Source: Candidatus Thiodiazotropha endolucinida (GTDB lineage: Bacteria > Pseudomonadota > Gammaproteobacteria > Chromatiales > Chromatiaceae). Taken from it: a stretch of 52,063 bases of DNA. The DNA lies in assembly GCF_001715975.1 (NCBI RefSeq), contig NZ_MARB01000028.1, positions 1-52,063 on the forward strand. The letters are read 5' to 3'. A program made the translations under genes and the position numbers. Positions 34,649 through 44,336 of the stretch are shown in pieces (position 1 is the first letter of the stretch; each line of letters opens with the position of its first letter). The notes under the pieces were generated by a model that was not told where the DNA came from, searched no databases, and was given only the letters and a program-made list of their open reading frames with translations.

Positions 34649-37600
34649 TCAACGATCGAAGGTATAGAAAAAATCACCCGACTGGGTACGACCTGTTTCC
34701 GCTTCCAGCTGCCAGCGGTCCGTCAGATCATAACGCATACGAACCTTTGTCTCGCCAGTCGCCAATTCGTTGACATACTGCACATAGAGTCGAGGCGACA
34801 GATAGGTGCCTGCCACCAGGGCGGCCTCCTCCAGGGAGCTACCCGTCTCCACGCGCAACTCTTCCAGGCCCAATTGCCGTCCCAATTCCGAGGCGATATT
34901 ACTGGCGCCGCTTGCCTGCATCATCGCAAGCATACCTGCGGTCTTACCCGATGACTCGCCGGCCGGCCGACCGGTGACGATGTAGGAAAGGATGTCGGTT
35001 TCCGACATGGAGGGGGTTGAGTAGAGCTTGAGATGGGGCTTTTTCAAGGTACCGGTAATGCGCATCCCCGCTGTGATCTCATCGACCTCCCTGGCGGCAC
35101 GCACGTCGAGACCGGGATTATCCACAGGGGAATCGGCAAACAGGGCGTATCCCCGCTCGATATTCAAATCCTGTCCGTAGGCTTGGTAGACACCCTCGGA
35201 AATACCCAGGCGCCCGCGGCCGATCACCGGACGTCCCGGCTCATCGATGATCATCAGGCCGCCGGTAAGCTTGCCCCGAAGCCCGAGCCCGTCGAAACTG
35301 ACCCGCTTACCAAGACTCAGCCGCACCTTTGCGTGCAACGGGGTATCCGGTTGCGCCTGTTGCGCCTCGTCACCACCGACAACCACCAGGTCGGAACTTT
35401 CGGAGACCGCCGTCTCCGGCAGTGCACGCGGTCTGATCCTGGCGTAGGGCAGGTGGACCTTGCCTTCCAGTACACTTTTTTGGGCATTGTGCTCAAAGCT
35501 TAGATTGGGTGATAGCCTGACTTCAGCCTCAGGGATATTCACCACCAACCAATCCTTTCCTTCAATCTTGTATTTCGAGGGATAACCGTTGTCGGCATCC
35601 ATTCGCGTGGAGCCTTCAAGCGCTAAACGCCCCTTGCCCGAACGTACACTGCCCGCCAGGGAGATTGTCTCCAGGTCGGGTGTCTGCATACTCATCTCCA
35701 TATCACGCAACTCAATGCCCAACACGGGAATATCGATAGCGCCCTGGGTCAGCTTTGCATCGCCGTCTATCCGAGGTTCGCTCAAACTGCCACCCAATGT
35801 CATATCGACCGATAACTCACCTCGACTGTTTTGCAACTGGGGTGAGAAGGCAGTGAGCATGGCCAGATTCTGGACGCCACCTTTGATCCTGCCTTGCAGG
35901 GATTGTTGATCCGGTTTCAGGTCGGTCAGATCTATCCCCGGCAACTGCAGACTCATGGCAAACCCACCCAATTGCTGCAGCGGCAGATTGATGTCGGCGT
36001 CAAGCCCCTTCCGGTCAATGACCGCCTTTGCCCCACTATCGGAAAAATCCACCTCCTCCCGGGTGGCGCCGAGGGCGAAATCAAGCTTGCCCGCGGGAAT
36101 TTGCAGCTCGGCCGCTCCGGTCATACGCCCACTTGCTTCGGTGCTGAGTTCTGCCTGCAGGGCAGCCTTCCCCACTATCCGTGTCTCAACCGGCAAAAGG
36201 GGTTGCAGCAGTCTCAAAGGTAGTTGTTTGGCCTGCAGCTTTGTCTTCCAGCCGCCGGCTTGTTGATTGAAGCTGGCACAAAGCCTCGCTTCGCCTGACA
36301 CCAGGCAGAAGGGTTCCACATCCTGCTCGGAGGCCGCCAGTCGATAGGCCAAGGCCGATTCCAGTTCCCACTCACCCACTTCAGGCGATGACAGTCGGAG
36401 CCTTTGCAGGCTACCCTGCAATCTCTGCTCCTCATGCAATCCTGACACGCCCTCAAGCGACAGCTGAGGCACCTGCTCACCTACCAGGTCGATCTGCAGA
36501 CGATGTTTCGGAATATGCCCTTGCAGAGCGATATCGAGTGATTTCCACTGTCTGCCGAACGCACTCAATTCTTGCGAATGCAGTGATAAGGCCACACGCT
36601 GTTCACCCGCCATCTCAAGCGCCACTTCACCATTCATTTGCCCGACCCGGTATGCCTCCAGGCTTAGCTCACCAGCCTCGATATCTGCCTTCAAACTGGG
36701 TGCCTGCAGGGTACCGCCCAGATCACCCTTCGCCCGCAGCGCACCTGACAGCCCGGGCCAAAGGGAGGCCAACTCCGGGGCGTCCACCGACCAATTCAGG
36801 GCAAGCCGGTCTGCCAGGCTACCGTCGACAGCTATCCGATTGCTGCCCGAGAGCAACTCCAGCGCATGTACTGTCAGAGCATCCTGCTTGAGTGTCAGGC
36901 GCCCCTTCCCATTCAAGGAATAATCCCGCAGTAACCCCGAGAGGCTGTTGAGATTTAATTCCGCATCGGCTCCGCCCTCCTCCATCGACCCTTGGGTATC
37001 GAGATCGAACGCCAGATTACCGGGAAACATGGGGTGGACCAGTGCGGGGTCGACACCGTCTCCCGTCAGACCCAACTGCCAGGAAAGCGTGGGACTCCAG
37101 ATCAGCTTGCCGCTACCTTCGATCTTACCTTGCTGCAATTCAATCGACAGCTTGTCGAGATCAACCTGTTCCAGCGTCCCGCTCCCGATCGCATCGAACT
37201 GCAGCGTTCCCACCTCCGGCCTGGATGCCTGCATCGCCAATTGATACACATAGGCATCGAGCCCCCCCTGTAGTTGCAGAGTGCCGCTATCGCTGCCGAT
37301 ATCCACCTTCTCCCCAATCAGGGGCCAGCGCAACCCCCGCCACTGCAGATCGGCAGAGAGTTCGCCACCCTGCGGATGGTATTCCCCCTTTGCCGTGAGA
37401 TCCAAACCTTGCCCATTGCTGATGCGCAGATCCCCGATACGGATGGCACCCTGATTGTAATCCGCATGGAGTTCAGTAACGATCTCTCCGATCCGGGATT
37501 CCACAAGCTCCAGATCGGCATCGAGATCGATCGCTTCGAAACTCCCCTGGGCGCTCAACTGCCCTTTTAATGACGCCGGAAAGTCCGGGATAAACCCACC

Positions 37601-38410
37601 CAGTTCACCCTGTTTCAATTTCAACACGGCGTTCCACTCGGGCCTACCCTGCAGATCCGACAGCAGTGCCTGCAACTCTCCTTCAAAGGGTGGCGCCAGT
37701 CGCTGTGTGATTTCGATCCGCTGCAGATCCCCGCTCACCCGCCCTTCGCCAGCCAACCTGGGACCCTCTTCCAGGGTATGGGCCCATGAGAGGTCGATGG
37801 TCATCGGCAGCGGTGCATCCAATCCCAGGGATCCCTGCAGCGAGAGCCGGGATGAAAATGCCTCGGCATCGAATTGAGTGATTGCCAGGCGATCTGCTTC
37901 TGTGGCAGCGGAGAGGTTGAGTTTATCGATCCGGACGGGATCGCCACGCTCTCCCTGAACAAGTTCGAATCCTTCGGACGAGAAACGGGAGAGTGTTACG
38001 GCAAGGGGCAGCTTCACACCTTGAAAGGATCCGTCACCGGCTTTATCGTCAGGCTTTTCACTTGCGGGAAGCCGCAGACGGGTTTCCACCAAAGACAACT
38101 CGGAAACCTCCAGCCGCAAACCCAGTAGCTGTGAGGGGCGCCAATCCAGGTAGAGCCGTTCACACCGAAACGCCAAACCGTCCGCCTGCTGATAGCTCAA
38201 GCCGGTCAACTCCAGGGGCCCTGCCAGACGACCGTGCAAGATATCGACCTGGAGATCGCCCGGTACCAGCCGCTGGGCCAGATAGAAGCTGCGCCTGCTC
38301 CCGTCATGGGTGAATACGAAATAATAGACAATCGCCGATAACAGCAACAGGATCAGCAGAATGGAGAGGGTGACGTAGGTGGCAACCCGTTTCATCGTCT
38401 CACCGGTCAT
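34649..38410 (-). CDS. tamB: TamB, inner-membrane translocation and assembly module subunit
   Basis: 1,253 residues from ATG 38410, which overlaps the tamA stop by ATGA; an internal ATG at 38395 is an alternative. One N-terminal transmembrane helix (YVTLSILLILLLLSAIVYYFV) anchors a very long beta-rich periplasmic body, as in TamB. The conserved C-terminal DUF490 end carries LYSTPSMSETDILSYIVTGR and YVQYVNELATGETKVRMRYDL. With TamA it forms a lipid-bridge or outer-membrane protein assembly complex. The order tamA-tamB in one operon is the usual one. Confidence 0.95.
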   Translation of the reverse strand: MTGETMKRVATYVTLSILLILLLLSAIVYYFVFTHDGSRRSFYLAQRLVPGDLQVDILHGRLAGPLELTGLSYQQADGLAFRCERLYLDWRPSQLLGLRLEVSELSLVETRLRLPASEKPDDKAGDGSFQGVKLPLAVTLSRFSSEGFELVQGERGDPVRIDKLNLSAATEADRLAITQFDAEAFSSRLSLQGSLGLDAPLPMTIDLSWAHTLEEGPRLAGEGRVSGDLQRIEITQRLAPPFEGELQALLSDLQGRPEWNAVLKLKQGELGGFIPDFPASLKGQLSAQGSFEAIDLDADLELVESRIGEIVTELHADYNQGAIRIGDLRISNGQGLDLTAKGEYHPQGGELSADLQWRGLRWPLIGEKVDIGSDSGTLQLQGGLDAYVYQLAMQASRPEVGTLQFDAIGSGTLEQVDLDKLSIELQQGKIEGSGKLIWSPTLSWQLGLTGDGVDPALVHPMFPGNLAFDLDTQGSMEEGGADAELNLNSLSGLLRDYSLNGKGRLTLKQDALTVHALELLSGSNRIAVDGSLADRLALNWSVDAPELASLWPGLSGALRAKGDLGGTLQAPSLKADIEAGELSLEAYRVGQMNGEVALEMAGEQRVALSLHSQELSAFGRQWKSLDIALQGHIPKHRLQIDLVGEQVPQLSLEGVSGLHEEQRLQGSLQRLRLSSPEVGEWELESALAYRLAASEQDVEPFCLVSGEARLCASFNQQAGGWKTKLQAKQLPLRLLQPLLPVETRIVGKAALQAELSTEASGRMTGAAELQIPAGKLDFALGATREEVDFSDSGAKAVIDRKGLDADINLPLQQLGGFAMSLQLPGIDLTDLKPDQQSLQGRIKGGVQNLAMLTAFSPQLQNSRGELSVDMTLGGSLSEPRIDGDAKLTQGAIDIPVLGIELRDMEMSMQTPDLETISLAGSVRSGKGRLALEGSTRMDADNGYPSKYKIEGKDWLVVNIPEAEVRLSPNLSFEHNAQKSVLEGKVHLPYARIRPRALPETAVSESSDLVVVGGDEAQQAQPDTPLHAKVRLSLGKRVSFDGLGLRGKLTGGLMIIDEPGRPVIGRGRLGISEGVYQAYGQDLNIERGYALFADSPVDNPGLDVRAAREVDEITAGMRITGTLKKPHLKLYSTPSMSETDILSYIVTGRPAGESSGKTAGMLAMMQASGASNIASELGRQLGLEELRVETGSSLEEAALVAGTYLSPRLYVQYVNELATGETKVRMRYDLTDRWQLEAETGRTQSGDFFYTFDR

Positions 38411-40131
38411 AGCTCCGGCCCCACGACGATATGCAGGCGCCATTGCCGATCATCATCGACCCTGCCGTGGGCGATGTCGATCCTGACCGGGCCGACCGGC
38501 GAGTGCCAGCGGGCACCGAAGCCGAGGCCATAGGCCGCATCCGAATCATAATCGGGATCAAAGGCGTTTCCCGCATCCAAAAACAGCGCCCCGCTCCACT
38601 TGCCGCTGATGCGACGCTCCAGCTCGACACTGCCGACGGCAAAGTAGCGCCCACCGATAACCTCATCATTCTGATCCCTCGGTCCCAGGTCCTGATAACC
38701 GAATCCGCGTACTGTATTATCGCCCCCGGCGAAGAAGCGCTTACTGGGCGGCAGCTCCGTCAGCTCATCGGCCCAGGTCGCCCCCAGCTCCAGTCGATTC
38801 AGCACCCGCCAGTCACCCTCACCGAAACCACGGATAAACTTCACCGCGCTATAGAGCTGAAAAAAATCGGTGGTTGAAAGTAGCGATTCCGACGCCCCTT
38901 CAAGACGAAACTCCAATCTGTTGCCGCGTTGGATATAAGCCTTGCCGTCGCTCTTTATTCGCAGCCAGGTGATGCTGGGCACCAATAGACGCGAGCTGTC
39001 TTCCTGCTCGCCCACCTCGAAATCCTCGTAGCTGTACTCCAATCCCAGACTGCGACGCCAGCCCCGGCCCAGGCTCACCGAATGAACGGCACTGAGCAGC
39101 GCCCGGTTGCCACTATTGGTATCCGAATCGAAGTGCTCCAGAGAGGCGCCGAAGCTGATAAAATCCACCGTCGGACGCTGCAGCGGCACGATATATTCTG
39201 TGCTGATTGTGCTGAGCGGTTTCGAGATCTGCAGTTCACTCCGCATCCGATGGCCGTTGCGTCCCCGTCGGCGATTCTTCCAGTCCAGGGTCAACCGCGG
39301 CCCCATATCGGTGGAATAGCCCAAACCGATACGGTAACGGTTACGTTTGTTGGGTTTCAGATTGATATCGATCGGAACCCTGTCGCCTTCTCGCTGATCA
39401 CGCCGGGTCACCACCTCAACCTGCTTGAAATACTCGCTATCGATAAGGTCGCTCTGCAGCTTCAGCAGCGTCTCCTGACTGAAGGGATCCCCTGCATTGA
39501 AAGGGACAAAGCGGGCGAGGTAATCGGGATTCAAGATATCCTGGTGCATCCTCACATCCCCAAATCGCAGCCGCTTCCCACTATCCAGATGGAGTTGTAT
39601 CGATGCGCTATAACTCTGCAGATCCACTTGCAGCTGATGTTGTATGTAGCGCGCATCCAGGTAACCGCTCTCGATGATCTCGGCCAACATCCGCTGCTTG
39701 GACTGCTCGTAACGAGTTTGATCCAACACCTCGCCAACCGACATGGGAAAGGTCTTCGTCAATTGAGGATCATCAGCACCATCACCGATTAATTGAAAAT
39801 TCACATCGCCCAATTTGACCGGTGGCCCCGGCTCTACATGATATGACAACGTGAATCCCTGTTCGTCGCCAACCATGGATGCTGTAACAGTCGGTTTAAA
39901 GTAACCGAAAGGGCGTAATGCAGCCTCTATCTCCGCCTCGGCCTTGTCATGCAGCAGACGTAACCGCGCAGCGTTCAGGGATTCACGCTGTCGCTCCCGT
40001 TCCACGGAGAGATAAGCGAGCACATTCTCCTTCAGTTTTGTCTCCAATCCATCGACTTTGATCGCCACGTCAAGGGCGTAGAGAGGTATTGGGCACAACA
40101 CCCAGACTAAAATGATAATTAACTGCCGCAT
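38407..40131 (-). CDS. tamA: TamA, outer-membrane BamA-family protein
   Basis: 574 residues. A signal peptide (MRQLIIILVWVLCPIPLYA) is followed by POTRA domains (about 20-260) and a 16-stranded Omp85-type beta-barrel. The lid-lock motif region reads FFAGGDNTVRGFGYQDLG and the strand close to the end DAGNAFD through WHSPVGPVRIDIAHG. Length matches TamA (577 in E. coli). First gene of the tamAB operon. Confidence 0.95.
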   Translation of the reverse strand: MRQLIIILVWVLCPIPLYALDVAIKVDGLETKLKENVLAYLSVERERQRESLNAARLRLLHDKAEAEIEAALRPFGYFKPTVTASMVGDEQGFTLSYHVEPGPPVKLGDVNFQLIGDGADDPQLTKTFPMSVGEVLDQTRYEQSKQRMLAEIIESGYLDARYIQHQLQVDLQSYSASIQLHLDSGKRLRFGDVRMHQDILNPDYLARFVPFNAGDPFSQETLLKLQSDLIDSEYFKQVEVVTRRDQREGDRVPIDINLKPNKRNRYRIGLGYSTDMGPRLTLDWKNRRRGRNGHRMRSELQISKPLSTISTEYIVPLQRPTVDFISFGASLEHFDSDTNSGNRALLSAVHSVSLGRGWRRSLGLEYSYEDFEVGEQEDSSRLLVPSITWLRIKSDGKAYIQRGNRLEFRLEGASESLLSTTDFFQLYSAVKFIRGFGEGDWRVLNRLELGATWADELTELPPSKRFFAGGDNTVRGFGYQDLGPRDQNDEVIGGRYFAVGSVELERRISGKWSGALFLDAGNAFDPDYDSDAAYGLGFGARWHSPVGPVRIDIAHGRVDDDRQWRLHIVVGPEL

Positions 40132-40464
40132 ATAACCGCTGACACATGTCCTGTGGATCGCCCGATCGAAGCCATTGGGGTAAAAGCCTGTGTAAATAGA
40201 TTATTCCGGATCGCAATCATTCCTTTTATACAATACACGACCCGCTTGCGAATACTGCCAAGACTCTTGTTAGAAACCAATCAGATTCAGAAAGTTACTA
40301 TAGAATCAAAACATTTGTGACTGTTTTTCGACAAAAGTTACCCACCCTGCCGATAGCCGCAACCGCGGAAACGGGGTATGGAGGATCACTCACTGCTCAA
40401 GATTCGAGATGGTTGCAGTAGGCTGGGATGCAGGGGCAAGCGATCATCCGCGCGATCAGGTTCA
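40132..40464. other. Intergenic region, 330 bp, presumed tamAB promoter
   Basis: Lies upstream of tamA and downstream of the NMT1-GGDEF-EAL gene. The 40195-40330 part is AT-rich, suited to a promoter. I see no clear hairpin terminator, repeat or RNA gene. Confidence 0.4.
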
Positions 40465-43400
40465 TTACCCAACCTGCTCAACCGGTAATTGCCGGGATGT
40501 CATGAGCAGGTAGGTCATCTTATCCACAGTCAGCGGGTGACAAAAGTAGTAGCCTTGCGCTTCACTGCATCCCTCGCCAATGAGAAACCTCTTCTGTTCC
40601 TCACTCTCGACCCCCTCTGCCAGAACCTGAAGATTGAGGCTGTTACCCAGGGCTATGATTGCGCGGGTGATGGCGACATCCTCCTGATCATGCGGTACAT
40701 CCCTGATAAATGACTGATCGATTTTCAATCGCGTCAGAGGAAAACGTTTCAGGTAGGTCAATGACGAGTAGCCGGTGCCGAAATCATCGATTGCGAGTTC
40801 GATCCCCAAATCCCTGACCTGCTGCAGGATTGAGACCGCCTTCTCCGGGTCTTTCATCAGAAATCCCTCAGTCACCTCAAACTCCAGCCACTCGGGTCGA
40901 CAACCTGTCTCGGCAAGTATGGATTGCAACGATGTCAGCAGTTCCCTGCTACTCACCTGTTTTCCCGATAGATTGATCGCTATTCGTCCCGGGCGAATCC
41001 CCTGCCGATCCCACTCCGCCATCTGCTTGCAGGCAATTCGCATCACCTGCTCACCCAGGGGTATGATCAGGCCCGTATCCTCGGCCAAAGAAATAAAACG
41101 GGAGGGTAGAACAGTGCCCATCTCCGGATGCAGCCAGCGCACCAGCACCTCGACACCGATAATATTCCCGCTCCGGGTATCGACCTGGGGTTGATAGCAG
41201 ACGGCCAATTCGTTCTGACCCAGGGCACGACGCAGACTGGCTTCGAGAAAGATCCGCTCGAAGGCCTGTTCCGTCATATCTTCGGTATAGTACTGGAAGG
41301 TATTCTTGCCCTCGTCCTTGGCCTTGTACATAGCGGCATCCGCATTTCTCAGCATGGTTTCGGCACTTTTGCCATCCTGCGGATAGACGCTGATACCGAT
41401 ACTCGTGGTGAGATACAGCTGATGATGATCCACCTCGATCGGCAACTCGAGTGAATGAATGATCTGCTGTGCCATCTTTGCCGCATGTTGCGGCCTGTTC
41501 AATCCCTCGAGGATGAAAGTAAACTCGTCCCCGCCGAGACGGGCAATGGTATCGTCTTCACGCACGCTCTGTTTGAAACGCTCGGATACGAGTTTCAGCA
41601 CCCTATCGCCAAACGCATGCCCAAGACTGTCATTGATCTCCTTGAATCTGTCCAGATCGACAAACAGTACAGCCATCTGCAGCCCTGTACGCTTCGCTTT
41701 ACTGATCGCCTGTTTGAGGCGCAACAGAAATAGTGACCGATTGGGCAGGTTGGTGAGGGAATCGTGATGAGCGATATGCTGCAGATCGTCCTTTTGTTGT
41801 TTGACCTCTTCAAGCAGATCCAGGTGTTCGGTGATATCCCTGGCCACTTCAATGACGGCACGCAGACTGCCGTCGGGGTTTAGCAGGGGTGATGCGACCA
41901 CTTCGACCTTACTGACGGACGCCGGATCCATCGATTGAGGCCGTGTCAAGATCGCTGTAGCCTGCTTGCCCGTCTGTAACACCTGGTGGACGGGACAATC
42001 CTGTATCAGGTTACCCTCCGATGGCGCCGATACAAAGGGAAGGTCGAAATAGTGGGTCATCTTGCCGGGATCAGCTTGAAACTCCTTGAGATGCGATTTC
42101 ACACTCTGATTCATCAACTGAATCCGCAACTCCCGGTCGATCACCATAACCGAGTCACCGATATTATCGATGACCCTCTGCAGGAATTCCCGCTCCTCCA
42201 TGATCTGTTGCTCCATCTGCAGACGATCGGTCACGTCATGCGTCAATCCCAGATGCTCAACCACTTTTCCATCCGCATCCGTTATCGGGACAGCATGGGT
42301 TTCCAACCACGCCTTGCGGCCCTTGAGCCCTGTAATACTGAATGTCAGGACACCCCTTTGGCCACTGAATACCTGACTGTTCAACCTTTTGAACGCCTCA
42401 CGATAGGGTGCGTCCACCACCTCATTGAGCGTCGCCTCGGAAAGCTGTGACAAACCCTCGGCCTCGAGCATCTCCAACCCTGCCGGATTGATACTGAGCA
42501 ATTCGGCACGCTTATCGAGGGTACTGACGCAGGCCGGCTCCGCATCGATGAGACGACGAAGGTTCTGCTCACTGCTACGCAATTCCGCCTCCATGCGCTT
42601 TCGCTCGGTTATATCTTCCACGAAGGCGATCGCGGCCTTCACAGTGCCGTCCTTGCCCCGCAGGGTCACTGCACTGAAATGGGTCGGAATGTTATGCCCG
42701 TCCTTGTGCCGCAGCTCTATGTCATAGCTGCGGCGCTCGGTGGTACCGATCTTGGATGTCTGCTCGATAAAGACTTCTCTATTCATCGCATCGACGAACT
42801 CAAGTGGCGTCTTACCCAACATCTCATTCTTGCTATACCCCAACAGGGCCATCAGACGCTTGTTGACATCCACGGTTTTACGCGAGGGGTCGATCAGCCA
42901 CATCCCCTCCGGCGCGGCATCGAAAACCGTCCGGTAGTGATGAGAGCTCTCGATCAACGCACCGGTTCTGATCCGAACCAATCGCCGCATATGCGCTATT
43001 ACCGCCAACAGGGACAACACCATGACACCGATCACACAGAACAGGAGCAGCATGAAGTGCCTGTTCAGCCACACCAGCCAACCGGGCAGGCGTCGATAAT
43101 CCTCATACAGCATGCCGTCGATCTGGCTATTGGGTCCAATAAACCCCAGTCCCACAAAGATCGACTTGATGTGCTCCCATCGTTCCGGATTCATATAGCC
43201 GAGTTCCACAAACAATGGTTGAATCAGCTCTTGTGACATCGTTGCTTCAAAAAGCAGATGCTCTCGGGTCATCTTCTGGGTGTTGTACTTCCGCAGTATC
43301 AGATCAACCATCTCCTCAACATGATTCAGGGCATAAGACCATCCCTTCAGCGTGGCAAGCCGGAACGCCTCGACGTGATCAGGCCAGGCTTCCAGCTCCG

Positions 43401-44097
43401 ACTCAGTGGTCACCAGAACATCACCGTAAAAATCGATGCCGTAGTCCTTCGGCATGATGTAGTGAGGCTCGACACCCGCCTGTCGCAACAGAAAGCCCTG
43501 GTCAGTCACGTAGGCGTTGAAGGCGTCCGTCTCACCCCGTATAAGAGACTTGGCATCGAAGTTGGTGTCGAGTCGATAAAACTCAGTTGCCTCCAGGCCA
43601 CCCTGCTCCAGCATCGCATGCAAGGCGGCATCCTGCACACCCTCACCCAGCATGATGCGTTTACCCTCAAGCTCGGAGACACTATTTATACCGGAGTCGG
43701 CCCTCACCAAGAGAGCATAGGGGCTATGTTGATAGATCGCCGCCAGGGCGACGATGGGATATCCCTGGGCACGCTTGATCAACGCATTCGCACTGGACAC
43801 GACAAACTGGGCGTCACCCTCCAGCATGACATCGATGGGTGAACGGTCGCCGCTGTGCTCGCGTATCTGGACATCGAGTCCCGCCTCTCGATAGAAGCCC
43901 TTTTCGAGGGCCGCATAGTAACCGGCAAATTGGAACTGGTGCTTCCATTTCAGCTGCAATACCACCGGCTCTAGTTGTTCACTGACTTTTATTCCTTCCG
44001 CGCCAGCGCCCGTATTAAGCAACAGGAGCACAAGGGGCAGCACCCAGCAACAGATCCTCAACCTTGCCTCAATCACACTGACAGATGATTTGCACAT
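40465..44097 (-). CDS. NMT1/THI5-like sensor with PAS, GGDEF and EAL domains
   Basis: Start taken at ATG 44097 in preference to a GTG nine bases upstream; 1,210 residues. A signal anchor is followed by an NMT1/SsuA-type periplasmic binding domain (KWKHQFQFAGYYAALEKGF, VLVTTESELEAWPDHVEAF) covering about 40-340, a membrane helix (LLFCVIGVMVLSLLAVIA), three PAS-like regions, then GGDEF (RLGGDEFTFIL) and EAL with EVLVRW, INLSGKQVS, FEVTEGF, IDDFGTGYSSLTYL and LAEGVES. The EAL signature is EVL, a common variant. The catalytic residues of both halves appear intact. The ligand may be a pyrimidine- or aromatic-like compound by family precedent only. It is monocistronic. Confidence 0.92.
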   Translation of the reverse strand: MCKSSVSVIEARLRICCWVLPLVLLLLNTGAGAEGIKVSEQLEPVVLQLKWKHQFQFAGYYAALEKGFYREAGLDVQIREHSGDRSPIDVMLEGDAQFVVSSANALIKRAQGYPIVALAAIYQHSPYALLVRADSGINSVSELEGKRIMLGEGVQDAALHAMLEQGGLEATEFYRLDTNFDAKSLIRGETDAFNAYVTDQGFLLRQAGVEPHYIMPKDYGIDFYGDVLVTTESELEAWPDHVEAFRLATLKGWSYALNHVEEMVDLILRKYNTQKMTREHLLFEATMSQELIQPLFVELGYMNPERWEHIKSIFVGLGFIGPNSQIDGMLYEDYRRLPGWLVWLNRHFMLLLFCVIGVMVLSLLAVIAHMRRLVRIRTGALIESSHHYRTVFDAAPEGMWLIDPSRKTVDVNKRLMALLGYSKNEMLGKTPLEFVDAMNREVFIEQTSKIGTTERRSYDIELRHKDGHNIPTHFSAVTLRGKDGTVKAAIAFVEDITERKRMEAELRSSEQNLRRLIDAEPACVSTLDKRAELLSINPAGLEMLEAEGLSQLSEATLNEVVDAPYREAFKRLNSQVFSGQRGVLTFSITGLKGRKAWLETHAVPITDADGKVVEHLGLTHDVTDRLQMEQQIMEEREFLQRVIDNIGDSVMVIDRELRIQLMNQSVKSHLKEFQADPGKMTHYFDLPFVSAPSEGNLIQDCPVHQVLQTGKQATAILTRPQSMDPASVSKVEVVASPLLNPDGSLRAVIEVARDITEHLDLLEEVKQQKDDLQHIAHHDSLTNLPNRSLFLLRLKQAISKAKRTGLQMAVLFVDLDRFKEINDSLGHAFGDRVLKLVSERFKQSVREDDTIARLGGDEFTFILEGLNRPQHAAKMAQQIIHSLELPIEVDHHQLYLTTSIGISVYPQDGKSAETMLRNADAAMYKAKDEGKNTFQYYTEDMTEQAFERIFLEASLRRALGQNELAVCYQPQVDTRSGNIIGVEVLVRWLHPEMGTVLPSRFISLAEDTGLIIPLGEQVMRIACKQMAEWDRQGIRPGRIAINLSGKQVSSRELLTSLQSILAETGCRPEWLEFEVTEGFLMKDPEKAVSILQQVRDLGIELAIDDFGTGYSSLTYLKRFPLTRLKIDQSFIRDVPHDQEDVAITRAIIALGNSLNLQVLAEGVESEEQKRFLIGEGCSEAQGYYFCHPLTVDKMTYLLMTSRQLPVEQVG

Positions 44098-44282
44098 AGA
44101 CCACACAACAAACAGACGACCCTTCCCGCAGCCTTAACAACAGCCAATCAAGCACTATCTAAATGTAACTGGCAGCTAATTTAATGGAGCTGAAAATCAG
44201 GACAACTCGAATTGACATGTACAATGCGATATCGGCAGATAACCAACGGGCTTTAACAAACAAACGTCAGTGAACAGACCAC

Positions 44283-44303
44283 CAGGGCCTGTCAACACTC
44301 ACC
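44283..44303 (+). repeat. Short fragment of the MITE terminal repeat
   Basis: AGGGCCTGTCAACACT matches the outer 16 bases of the terminal repeat of the element at 47915-48212 with one mismatch. It lies beside the 3' end of the damaged hipA, between that gene and the NMT1 sensor. Confidence 0.5.
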
Positions 44304-44336
44304 CTGTCGTCACTGCTCCGCATGACTGCCCACCCA

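Noticed and set aside
34254-34652. 132-codon minus-strand frame
   Set aside because: Extends through an intergenic stretch with low-complexity, glycine-rich end; the plus-strand four-cysteine ORF is more protein-like.
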